32,110 bases of DNA from DAOUAT01 sp964551735 (GTDB lineage: Bacteria > Chloroflexota > Anaerolineae > CG2-30-64-16): the NCBI GenBank assembly GCA_964551735.1, contig CAZKEF010000057.1, forward strand, positions 1-32,110, read 5' to 3'. The stretch's first letter is position 1, and every line of letters starts with the position of its first letter. Under the pieces are notes generated by a model that had not been told where the DNA came from, ran no database searches, and saw nothing but the letters and a program-made list of their open reading frames with translations. This document shows, piece after piece, positions 7,494-14,588 of this stretch. Made by a program: the position numbers and the translations under genes.

Positions 7494-7522
7494 TTGACAC
7501 ATACACGAATCCTTGCTATCCT
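7494..7522 (+). promoter_or_regulatory. Sigma70-type promoter upstream of the small peptide gene
   Basis: A perfect TTGACA at 7494-7499, a 17-bp spacer and TATCCT at 7517-7522. The predicted start near 7529 gives a 5' leader of about 120 nt before the ATG at 7649. It lies just after the HPrK-like gene and probably drives the peptide gene and the genes at 7892, 10940 and 11720, which follow within 12-45 bp of each other. Confidence 0.75.
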
Positions 7523-7562
7523 TTGCTTACCGCCACGCGACGCCGCCTGGCCGCGGAACAGT

Positions 7563-7620
7563 TGACGGGCGCAGCGCCCCGCCCCACCGCCTCGCGTCAT
7601 GTCATTTGTAACGCCCGTCA
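7563..7620 (+). promoter_or_regulatory. Leader RNA with mutually exclusive hairpins
   Basis: TGACGGGCG (7563-7571) can pair perfectly over 9 bp with CGCCCGTCA (7612-7620). The same GGGCG (7567-7571) can instead pair with CGCCC at 7575-7579 in a tight local hairpin. The long-range partner ends 14 nt before the GAGGAG Shine-Dalgarno (7635-7640), so the choice could affect translation. No known riboswitch class is recognised. Confidence 0.4.
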
Positions 7621-7648
7621 GTTACCATAGCTTCGAGGAGTTATGTGC

Positions 7649-7858
7649 ATGGAATATTTAACCTCTACACAACAACCTGAAACGACCCTGCCGGCCAGAA
7701 AGCAAGCCTGGCAGGCGCCGGCCATCGTGCTGGAGCGCAGCCTGACGGTGAGCGCGCAGGACGGCGACCCCACCGGCCGGCGGCCGGCCCGGGTGCGGGG
7801 CGGCGGGTTCGTCGCGCCGCTGGGCCTTTCGCCGGGCCAAAGCGGCGGGTGCGGTTAA
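7649..7858 (+). CDS. Small peptide, candidate RiPP precursor
   Basis: A 69-aa ORF. GAGGAG (7635-7640) is 8 nt from ATG 7649, so this start is preferred over ATG 7643. The N-terminal half, MEYLTSTQQPETTLPARKQ then AWQAPAIVLERSLTVSAQDG, resembles a RiPP leader. W-x-x-P-x-I (residues 21-26) recalls the Y/W-x-x-P-x-L element bound by RRE domains in lasso and related precursors. The C-terminal part is Arg- and Gly-rich and ends SPGQSGGCG with a single Cys. It has no signal peptide. Immediately upstream are an HPrK-like protein and a nucleotidyltransferase, both recurrent in lasso-type clusters. No RRE/B-protein, cyclase or transporter is in the window. It could instead be an unmodified small protein of the EPS locus. 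Confidence 0.6.
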   Translation: MEYLTSTQQPETTLPARKQAWQAPAIVLERSLTVSAQDGDPTGRRPARVRGGGFVAPLGLSPGQSGGCG

Positions 7859-7891
7859 CCCGAATTGCCCGCGGAAGGCAAGGAGGCGACG

Positions 7892-10800
7892 ATGCGAAGC
7901 AGGACTGCACGTGCGCTGCTGCGCCTGGCGCTGATCGCGGGGATCGTCCTGGCGGCGCTGGCCGCGGGCGCGCCGGCGCCGGTGTTCGCAGCCAATGATC
8001 GGCCCGTGCGCTGGGAGAGCGGCGATGCGTGGACCGGCGCGCCCGGCTGGAACTCATACGCCAACCTGACGGCATCGGCCGGAACGTCGTACATCCTGAC
8101 GACCCAGGGGACGGCCACGGGGAGCCGCTATCTACGTTTCGCCGACGACGACAGCACGAACCGCTACGGGCCAAGCGGCACGTCAGACATTCAGTTGCAG
8201 CTTGAGGCATCCACCGACCTCCAGGATTGGAATTCCGGCGCCAACAAAGCGTACTACGTCAACGTTGCCAGCACCTCCTATAACTACATCTTCAAGACGG
8301 ATGGCTCCAGCAACGGCAAAGTGATCGTCTTCGAGGTTCAGGGGGCCGTGCGCACCGTGACGCTGACTTCGCGCACGCCTGCGGGCACGGTATGGCCTGG
8401 GGGCAGCGTGACGGTCTCCGCATCCCTGAGCGGTTCGCTGGCGGCCGGCCAGGCCGCGTACCTGCGCTATTCCACCGACAGCTTCGCGACCTCGACCGTC
8501 ACGGCGATGTCGTGTTCGGGCGCCACCTGCACCGCCACTATCCCGGCCGCCACGAACACCCCCGGCGCCACGATCATCTACTATGCGTTCACCTCCGGCG
8601 ATGGGTTGAGCATCGCCCACGCCGACGCGGACTACACCACCATTAACCGCGGCAGCAACTACACTTATGCCGTTCAGCCCGATGGCATCATCGAGCGGGA
8701 ATACGGCGCCACCCGCATGGTCGACCTGGCCCTGAACAAATCTGGCGACCAGGATGCGTGCGATGGCGACGAAAAGAGCGACCTGATCGACTTCGCCGCG
8801 CTCTCCTATTACCCTTACAACGTTGCCAGCGGCCAATGGTTTATGAGCTTCACCATTGACGCCAGCGCCGCGCTGAACAGCGGCACGCAGCAGGGCTACA
8901 TCGTCGGCCTGGACACCGGGACGCTGGGCTCGCCGACGATCGACCTGAGCTCGAGCGGCGCCTGGCAGCGCAACGTGGCATTCCCCGGCGACTACTTCAT
9001 CGGGCTCTACCCCAGCGGCGCCGATACGCTGAACGGCGGGTTGTACAACAGCGGCCGCGCCCCGGTCGCCAACACGACGGTGACGGTCGTCACAAAGGTC
9101 GTCAGCACCCGCCGCCAGATCGAGCTAACCATCAGCGGAACGGGCGTGCCGGCGGACCTGACGAACAACAGCGCGGCCAGCTTCCTGGTCATGTCGGTGG
9201 GCCCCAGCGACGGCAACAACGTCCGGGACGCGATCGGCAGCGGCGTCACCACCGAATGTGCGACCGGGAAGACCACCTACGCGGCGGGCGACATGCTGGC
9301 ATCGGCCGCTTCCTGCAAGCCGGCCGGCCGGCCCACAGACAGCGGCCAGAACGGCCGCCAATGCACCTCCAACCCACGACGGGACACGATCAACACGATC
9401 AACCCCGGCGCTATTTGCTCCGGGACCACCGACACCATCTGGGTGGACGGCGCGGTTGACAGCGGCAAGTACACCTTGCTGGCCGAAGATGCCTACGCCG
9501 GGCCATACGCCGGCGGCCAGTCCGCGCTCTCAGACTTCGACGGCGAGTCATCGGCGTACAAGTATTACACCGACCCGAACGCCGGCACGTCGGTTTTTGG
9601 CATGGGGTCGAACCTGTACGACGCCAGCGCCAACGGGGCAAAAAAGGGTGCGGCCGACGTCGAAAAAGTGTACGCGCGAGCCGACAGCAACTACCTGTAC
9701 CTGATCGTGGAAGGCCCGTCCGCGCTGGGCGGGCTGGGCGCCATGGCCGGGGAGCCGCACGACCGCTCAAACCTGTACATCGCGCTGGACACCCCGCTGG
9801 TCGGCAGCGGGACGGACACCGGCGGCACCGGTCCCTCCGAGTCACCCAACGCGCCCGCCTCCCGCCGCGTCAACTTCAAGGGCTGGGCGCCGGACTATGT
9901 GGTCGAGGTCATCTGGGCCGGCGACAACACCACGGCGAACAACGTGCACCTGCACGATTGGACCGGCAGCACGACGTGGGCCAGCATCGCCGATTTTCAG
10001 ACGGTGCTGAACGTGAGCACCGGCTTGACCAGCGGCGACCGGCTGTTCGGCCGCGCGGCAACCGGCAGCGACAGCGACCGCAAGGGGATCTACGAATTCG
10101 CGATCCGGTGGAGCCAGATCGGCGGCAAGATCAGCAGCAGCCAGCCGCTCAAGATCGGCGTCTACACCACAGGCGACAGCAACCTGAGCAGCGGCGCGGA
10201 CGACTGGGATGTCTTCGATCAGGGGCCGGGGATCGGCCAGGGGTGCACGGGGCTGGGTTGCCACGAGCGGATCGGCGACGACCCCGGGGATGGCGACAGC
10301 AGCAACCAGAGCGGCGGCGAGAGCGATGGGACGGCCTATGTGGGCCAGACCGACACATCGAACGACGTGGAGCCGGCCAGCGACCGGGCGAGCCGGGACG
10401 TGGACACCATCGAGGGGTACTACGTTTTCTACGCCAACGCGCAATTGCTGAGCTGCAACCCGCTGGCCATCACCCTCGCCAGCATGACCGCGGCCAGCCA
10501 GCCGGATGCCATCGAGGTCACCTGGGACACGGTCAGCGAGGTGGCGAACGCGGGGTTCAACCTGTACCGGGACATCTCGGACGCAGGGCCAGGGGTCAAG
10601 CTGAACGAGGACCTGATCCCCTCCCAGGGCTCCGGCAGCCCCGAGGGCTACCATTACGTCTACCTGGACAGCGCGGACCTGGCGCCCAACACGACCTACT
10701 GGTACTGGCTGGAGGACGTGAGCACGTCCGGCGTCGCGACCCGGCACGAGCCGATCAGCGTGCTGTACGAGGGCGAGCCGACCGCGGTCACGCTGGCGGC

Positions 10801-10927
10801 GTTCGGCGGCGCGAGTGCGGCCGGGCCCGCCCTGCGACTTGCCCAGGACGCGGCGCTGGCCGGGCTGGCCGCGTTGGCGGCGCTGGCCGCGTCAGGTTGG
10901 CTGGCGCGGCGGAGATGGCCACGATAG
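7892..10927 (+). CDS. Large secreted multidomain protein with C-terminal sorting-like module
   Basis: 1011 aa. AGGAGG (7881-7886) lies 5 nt before ATG 7892. The signal peptide, MRSRTARALLRLALIAGIVL through APVFA, is probably cleaved before AND. No enzyme motif is visible. Residues about 30-150 form an unknown beta domain, and about 155-260 an Ig-like domain (YLRYSTDSF, CSGATCTATIPA). Residues about 270-480 form another unknown domain, and about 520-740 (YLYLIVEGP, LYIALDTP, YEFAIRWSQIG) resemble DOMON/glucodextranase-type carbohydrate-associated folds. An acidic Ser/Gly linker precedes the shared C-terminal module from residue 859, which ends in a hydrophobic helix and RRRWPR. The pre-helix segment has an extra LRLAQDA compared with the other copies. 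The role is unknown; a cell-surface or extracellular structural or binding protein is likely. It is 33 bp downstream of the small peptide gene. Confidence 0.85.
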   Translation: MRSRTARALLRLALIAGIVLAALAAGAPAPVFAANDRPVRWESGDAWTGAPGWNSYANLTASAGTSYILTTQGTATGSRYLRFADDDSTNRYGPSGTSDIQLQLEASTDLQDWNSGANKAYYVNVASTSYNYIFKTDGSSNGKVIVFEVQGAVRTVTLTSRTPAGTVWPGGSVTVSASLSGSLAAGQAAYLRYSTDSFATSTVTAMSCSGATCTATIPAATNTPGATIIYYAFTSGDGLSIAHADADYTTINRGSNYTYAVQPDGIIEREYGATRMVDLALNKSGDQDACDGDEKSDLIDFAALSYYPYNVASGQWFMSFTIDASAALNSGTQQGYIVGLDTGTLGSPTIDLSSSGAWQRNVAFPGDYFIGLYPSGADTLNGGLYNSGRAPVANTTVTVVTKVVSTRRQIELTISGTGVPADLTNNSAASFLVMSVGPSDGNNVRDAIGSGVTTECATGKTTYAAGDMLASAASCKPAGRPTDSGQNGRQCTSNPRRDTINTINPGAICSGTTDTIWVDGAVDSGKYTLLAEDAYAGPYAGGQSALSDFDGESSAYKYYTDPNAGTSVFGMGSNLYDASANGAKKGAADVEKVYARADSNYLYLIVEGPSALGGLGAMAGEPHDRSNLYIALDTPLVGSGTDTGGTGPSESPNAPASRRVNFKGWAPDYVVEVIWAGDNTTANNVHLHDWTGSTTWASIADFQTVLNVSTGLTSGDRLFGRAATGSDSDRKGIYEFAIRWSQIGGKISSSQPLKIGVYTTGDSNLSSGADDWDVFDQGPGIGQGCTGLGCHERIGDDPGDGDSSNQSGGESDGTAYVGQTDTSNDVEPASDRASRDVDTIEGYYVFYANAQLLSCNPLAITLASMTAASQPDAIEVTWDTVSEVANAGFNLYRDISDAGPGVKLNEDLIPSQGSGSPEGYHYVYLDSADLAPNTTYWYWLEDVSTSGVATRHEPISVLYEGEPTAVTLAAFGGASAAGPALRLAQDAALAGLAALAALAASGWLARRRWPR
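10466..10927 (+). repeat. Shared C-terminal module, copy 1
   Basis: Encodes AITLASMTAASQPDAIEVTW, the invariant DTVSEVANAGFNLYRDISD, SVLYEGEPTAVTLAAFGGA, then the helix and basic tail. Bases 10517-10813 read as identical to 22522-22818, and 10520-10814 as identical to 27193-27487, by eye. Confidence 0.9.
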
Positions 10928-10939
10928 GAGACAGGTAGG

Positions 10940-11674
10940 ATGGCCGCGGCGTTGAACACCCCGAGGCAATGCAAGCCAGCCAGGATAACCGGAGCGGTCA
11001 TCCTGGCTGCCATCCTGATCGCTGCAAGCTGCGCCCCACCGGCGGCGCCCATCATCCCGCCGCCGGCAGCCACACGGCCACCGACGCCGCCCGGCGCTCA
11101 AGCCGGCGCCCCCCTCAACGCAGCCACGCAGGAACGGCCGGTTCAGGAACCGACGAGCAGCATCGCAGCTCAAGCGCCGGCCCTTCCCCACCCCACAGAG
11201 AGCACAACGGAACAGGTCCCCACAGCGATCCCGGCCGATGTATCGCCCCCTGCAGCGGACGAACGTGAGGCCGCGATCCCCCACCTGGACGCGACCCTGG
11301 CGCAGATCTACGCCGCGCACCGGGCCGGCGATCAAGCACGGCTGGCCGCGCTGGCAGGGGGACCACACATTGACCTGGCGGCCGGCACGGCGCGCGTGAT
11401 CCTGGAGATGGACCGCGACCCCGAAGCGCACCAGTCCGGGCCACCGGTGGTCGAGGAGATAACAGGGGCGGACGGCCAGGTGACACGGATCGAATACGCG
11501 CCGCCCATCGCCGTCCGCGAGGATCTTGCGCAAGCCATCGCCGCAACCGGCGCGACTTATGAGACCGCCTACGAGAACTGGGTGCAAGTCCTGGCGCCGT
11601 TCGGGAGCCTGCCAGCCCTCGCACAGATCCCGGCTGTGCGCCTGGTACGTCTGCCGTTCGCGGCAGGGTGGTGA
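10940..11674 (+). CDS. Putative lipoprotein: stand-alone subtilase-prodomain-like protein
   Basis: 244 aa. AGGAGA (10926-10931, overlapping the previous stop) is 8 nt from ATG 10940. The N-terminus has a basic region, a hydrophobic stretch VILAAILIAASC and a Cys that could be lipidated (a relaxed lipobox), then about 70 residues of Pro/Ala/Thr-rich linker. The folded part (about 112-244: LDATLAQIYAAHRAGDQARL, GTARVILEMDRDPEA, IEYAPPIAVREDLAQAIAA, GATYE, VQVLAP, VRLVRLPFAA) is clearly paralogous to residues about 67-195 of the subtilase encoded 45 bp downstream, matching its prodomain block for block. No protease domain follows. A role as a membrane-tethered inhibitor or folding chaperone for the neighbouring subtilase is inferred from pairing and homology. 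A truncated gene duplication is the alternative. Confidence 0.75.
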   Translation: MAAALNTPRQCKPARITGAVILAAILIAASCAPPAAPIIPPPAATRPPTPPGAQAGAPLNAATQERPVQEPTSSIAAQAPALPHPTESTTEQVPTAIPADVSPPAADEREAAIPHLDATLAQIYAAHRAGDQARLAALAGGPHIDLAAGTARVILEMDRDPEAHQSGPPVVEEITGADGQVTRIEYAPPIAVREDLAQAIAATGATYETAYENWVQVLAPFGSLPALAQIPAVRLVRLPFAAGW

Positions 11675-11719
11675 TGTTTCGCTCTTATTATTCAGTGATT
11701 AGCCTCAGGAGGAAGAAGA

Positions 11720-14260
11720 ATGAACACTCGCTCATCCACTCCCCGCTTCCGAGTGGTGTCTGTCGTCATGCTGACACTGCTCTTGGTGACGCCTTTGGGC
11801 GGCGCGGCCGTTGCGGGTCAGGAAATGCCCGGCGTGTCAACGGCTATTACATTGCCCGAGGGTGCGAATCTCGTGATAGGCGCCCCAGCGCCTGCCCGTT
11901 CGGAAACGGACGAGTACCCCAGCATCGAATCCCGCCTGGCGCAGGCCATGCTGGCGGCCCGCGCAGGTGACCGGGAACGGCTGGCGACCTTCAGCGGCGA
12001 ACGCCACCTGGACCTGACGCGGGAGACGGCGCGCGTGATCCTGGAAATGGACCGCAGCCCCGAAGCTCGCGCGGTCGGCAGCCCAACGGTGGAGATCGTG
12101 AACCTGCCGAACGGCCGCCAGGCGCGCATCGAGCATGCGCCGCGCATCGCGATCCGCGCGGATCTGGAGGCAGCCATCGCCGCCGCGGGCGCGACCTACG
12201 AGATGGCAGTTGGCGACCTGGTGCAGGTGTCGGCGCCCCTGGCAGCGTTGGAAAAGCTGAGCAAGATCGCTGACGTGCGCTACGTGCGGCTGCCCTTCCC
12301 GGCCCGGGAAGACGCACTGCCCGTAGCCGCACAGCCCAGGGCAGCCGTTGGCCCAGCCGCGCCCGATGTGGGAACGCGGACCACAGAAGGGGTCAGCCTC
12401 ACCACCATCAACACCTGGCACGCCCTGGGCTACGACGGCACCAACGTCAACCTGGCGGTGTTCGATTTCGGATTCACAAATTGGGGCACGCGCCAGACCA
12501 ACGGCGATCTGCCAAGCGGTGGCAACCTGGTGTTAAAGGACTACAGCGCCAGCTACGCCTTTGGGCCGCCTGGAACCAGCGGTTACGATCATGGCACCGC
12601 CTGCGCCGAGATCGCCTACGATATGGCGCCGGGCGCAAAAGTGTACCTCTATGCCTTCGGCACCGACGCCGAGTTTGCCAACGCCATTAACGATTATAAA
12701 GGCGCCGGCATCACCGGCAAGAAGGTTGCCACTATGTCCATCAGTTGGGTGAACGCCGGTCCGTACGACGGCACCGGCAGCACCAGCGCGCCGGCCACCA
12801 AGGTCAATGAGGCGGCGACGGCCGGCATCTTCTGGGCAAATTCAGCCGGGAACTATCAGACGCAGCATCATGCCTGGACATCGACGCGATACAGCACCAC
12901 CGACTACGTCGCCTTCGGCACCGGCAATATCGAAGGAATCGGCCCCACTTCCGGTTCTTTATGGAACATCGCCAGCGGTACGGTCTTGCGCTTGTACCTG
13001 GAGTGGAACGACTGGAACGCTGCCCGCACGGGCGACCAGAACAACATTGATTACGACCTCTATCTCTTCCGTTGGACGGGATCGAGTTGGACCCAAGTGG
13101 CCTCATCCTTAGGCAATCAGTGTGGTGCGTCCGTGGTGCCCACCGAAGCCATTGCCTATACCGTTCCGTCCGGCGGACCCTACAACTACGGTATCGTGAT
13201 TGCGCGCTATCAGTCTGGCTGCACGAATAACTTCGGTCACTGGCTGCAACTCTTCACCTTCAACGGCTTCTACACCGCCGGCACCGGCGCCGTGAACAGC
13301 TTCTGGTACACCAACCCGTGCAACAGCCTCACCATTCCGGCCGATGCGGACGGCGCGGTGGCGACCGGCGCCACCTTCTGGGGCGAGGATGCCAACGCAA
13401 CCTATAACTACGGCCTCGAGACCTTCTCCAGCTTCGGCCCGCGCAACGCCAGCGGCGGCGCGAACCCGGGCACAACCGTCAATAAGCCAAGCGTCGTTGC
13501 GCCCGATGGGGTGAGCACAGCCACCTACGGCGCCAGCAACAACCAGGCGTATCGTATCTCCGGATCAACCGGTTTCTGGGGCACCTCCGCGGCCGCGCCG
13601 CACGTAGCCGGCATGGCCGCAACCGTTTGGGAATCCGCGCCCCTGAAGACCCTGGACGCATTGCGAAGCTACATCGAGGATCAGTCGCTCTACAAGGGGG
13701 CCGGTGGCACATGCGGCGGTGCGTTGGCCGCAGCAGCACCAGCCGCGCCGGCAGCGGCGCCAGCCAGCACGACGCAAAACAACCGCTACGGCTGGGGGCG
13801 CATCCATCTGCCGGTCTACCCCACCGCGATCACCCTGGCCAGCATGACCGCGGCCAGCCAGCCGGACGCCATCGAGGTCACCTGGGACACGGTCAGCGAG
13901 GTGGCGAACGCAGGGTTCAACCTGTACCGGGACATCTCGGACGCAGGGCCAGGGGTCAAGCTGAACGAGGACCTGATCCCCTCCCAGGGCTCCGGCAGCC
14001 CCGAGGGCTACCATTACGTCTACCTGGACAGCGCGGACCTGGCGCCCAACACGACCTACTGGTACTGGCTGGAGGACGTGAGCACGTCCGGCGTCGCGAC
14101 CCGGCACGAGCCGATCAGCGTGCTGTACGAGGGTGAGCCGACCGCGGTGGGGCTGGCGGCGTTCGGCGGCGCGCGCGCAGCGGGGCCGGCGTTGATCGGG
14201 CTGGCCGCGCTGGCCGTGCTGGCGTTGGCGGGTTTGCAAAGGGGACGCCGATCCGCCTGA
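11720..14260 (+). CDS. Secreted S8 subtilisin-like serine peptidase
   Basis: 846 aa. AGGAGG (11707-11712) is 7 nt before ATG 11720. A signal peptide (VVSVVMLTLLLVTPLGGAA) is followed by a prodomain (about 67-195) homologous to the upstream lipoprotein. The catalytic domain has Asp249 (NLAVFDFGF), His291 (YDHGTACAEIA), oxyanion Asn378 (WANSAGN) and Ser623 (GTSAAAPHVAG), so it looks active. About 245 residues separate Asn378 and Ser623. They contain an inserted beta-sandwich (LRLYLEWNDWN, YDLYLFRWTGSSW) resembling a PPC-type domain. An Ala-rich linker and the shared C-terminal module follow from residue 701. The last residues, QRGRRSA, and the stop are encoded by a dispersed intergenic repeat. 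It probably acts outside the cell, degrading proteins or maturing the neighbouring secreted products. Confidence 0.93.
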   Translation: MNTRSSTPRFRVVSVVMLTLLLVTPLGGAAVAGQEMPGVSTAITLPEGANLVIGAPAPARSETDEYPSIESRLAQAMLAARAGDRERLATFSGERHLDLTRETARVILEMDRSPEARAVGSPTVEIVNLPNGRQARIEHAPRIAIRADLEAAIAAAGATYEMAVGDLVQVSAPLAALEKLSKIADVRYVRLPFPAREDALPVAAQPRAAVGPAAPDVGTRTTEGVSLTTINTWHALGYDGTNVNLAVFDFGFTNWGTRQTNGDLPSGGNLVLKDYSASYAFGPPGTSGYDHGTACAEIAYDMAPGAKVYLYAFGTDAEFANAINDYKGAGITGKKVATMSISWVNAGPYDGTGSTSAPATKVNEAATAGIFWANSAGNYQTQHHAWTSTRYSTTDYVAFGTGNIEGIGPTSGSLWNIASGTVLRLYLEWNDWNAARTGDQNNIDYDLYLFRWTGSSWTQVASSLGNQCGASVVPTEAIAYTVPSGGPYNYGIVIARYQSGCTNNFGHWLQLFTFNGFYTAGTGAVNSFWYTNPCNSLTIPADADGAVATGATFWGEDANATYNYGLETFSSFGPRNASGGANPGTTVNKPSVVAPDGVSTATYGASNNQAYRISGSTGFWGTSAAAPHVAGMAATVWESAPLKTLDALRSYIEDQSLYKGAGGTCGGALAAAAPAAPAAAPASTTQNNRYGWGRIHLPVYPTAITLASMTAASQPDAIEVTWDTVSEVANAGFNLYRDISDAGPGVKLNEDLIPSQGSGSPEGYHYVYLDSADLAPNTTYWYWLEDVSTSGVATRHEPISVLYEGEPTAVGLAAFGGARAAGPALIGLAALAVLALAGLQRGRRSA
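13820..14260 (+). repeat. Shared C-terminal module, copy 2
   Basis: Encodes PTAITLASMTAASQPDAIEV onward. It differs from copy 1 at only a few bases in the core, and carries EPTAVGLAAFGGA in place of EPTAVTLAAFGGA. It ends in a helix and QRGRRSA. Confidence 0.9.
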
Positions 14261-14272
14261 TTCGCCTGATCA
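14238..14272 (+). repeat. Dispersed 35-bp 3'-flank repeat, copy A
   Basis: AAAGGGGACGCCGATCCGCC followed by TGATTCGCCTGATCA. It recurs at 19134-19168 with two or three changes. Here it overlaps the coding sequence and supplies the final QRGRRSA codons and the TGA; at 19134 it begins just after the stop. Confidence 0.8.
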
Positions 14273-14289
14273 CTGAGTTTTCACCCGGA

Positions 14290-14329
14290 ACGCCTGCACT
14301 TGCGGCGGCGCCGCCGCAAGTGCAGGCGT
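14290..14329. other. 40-bp perfect palindrome
   Basis: ACGCCTGCACTTGCGGCGGC followed by its exact reverse complement, with no spacer. There is no T-run on either side, so it is not a canonical intrinsic terminator. It lies between the subtilase stop (14260) and the next promoter (14431). Confidence 0.85.
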
Positions 14330-14430
14330 AGCCTGATCCCCCCAAAATCACTCCCCGCGCCGCCCGCCGCGCAGAGCGCGATAGGTTTCGTCCACAGGCA
14401 ACGAAAATGGCAATGCGCCTAAAAAGGGTC

Positions 14431-14459
14431 TTGTCAAGGCCGTGGAATCGTAGTATCAT
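14431..14459 (+). promoter_or_regulatory. Sigma70-type promoter of the KP-43-like subtilase gene
   Basis: TTGTCA at 14431-14436, a 17-bp spacer and TATCAT at 14454-14459. The predicted start near 14466 gives a leader of about 123 nt before ATG 14589. Confidence 0.65.
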
Positions 14460-14588
14460 GGGAATCAGACCTCAGCGGGAGGCCCGGTTTCCTTTGGCCG
14501 TTTGCAGTCACACCGACAATACATTACAATGGTGATGATCCTTTCGTTGTTGTCCCTCACACCGCATCGCGGGAAAGGCAGCTCGATC

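Noticed and set aside
14100..14260. LPXTG sortase signal in the tagged proteins
   Set aside because: No LPXTG or close variant precedes the C-terminal helix; the conserved element is EPTAV-x-LAAFGGA.
14290..14329. Palindrome as an intrinsic terminator
   Set aside because: No T-run follows on either strand; kept as a palindrome of unknown role.
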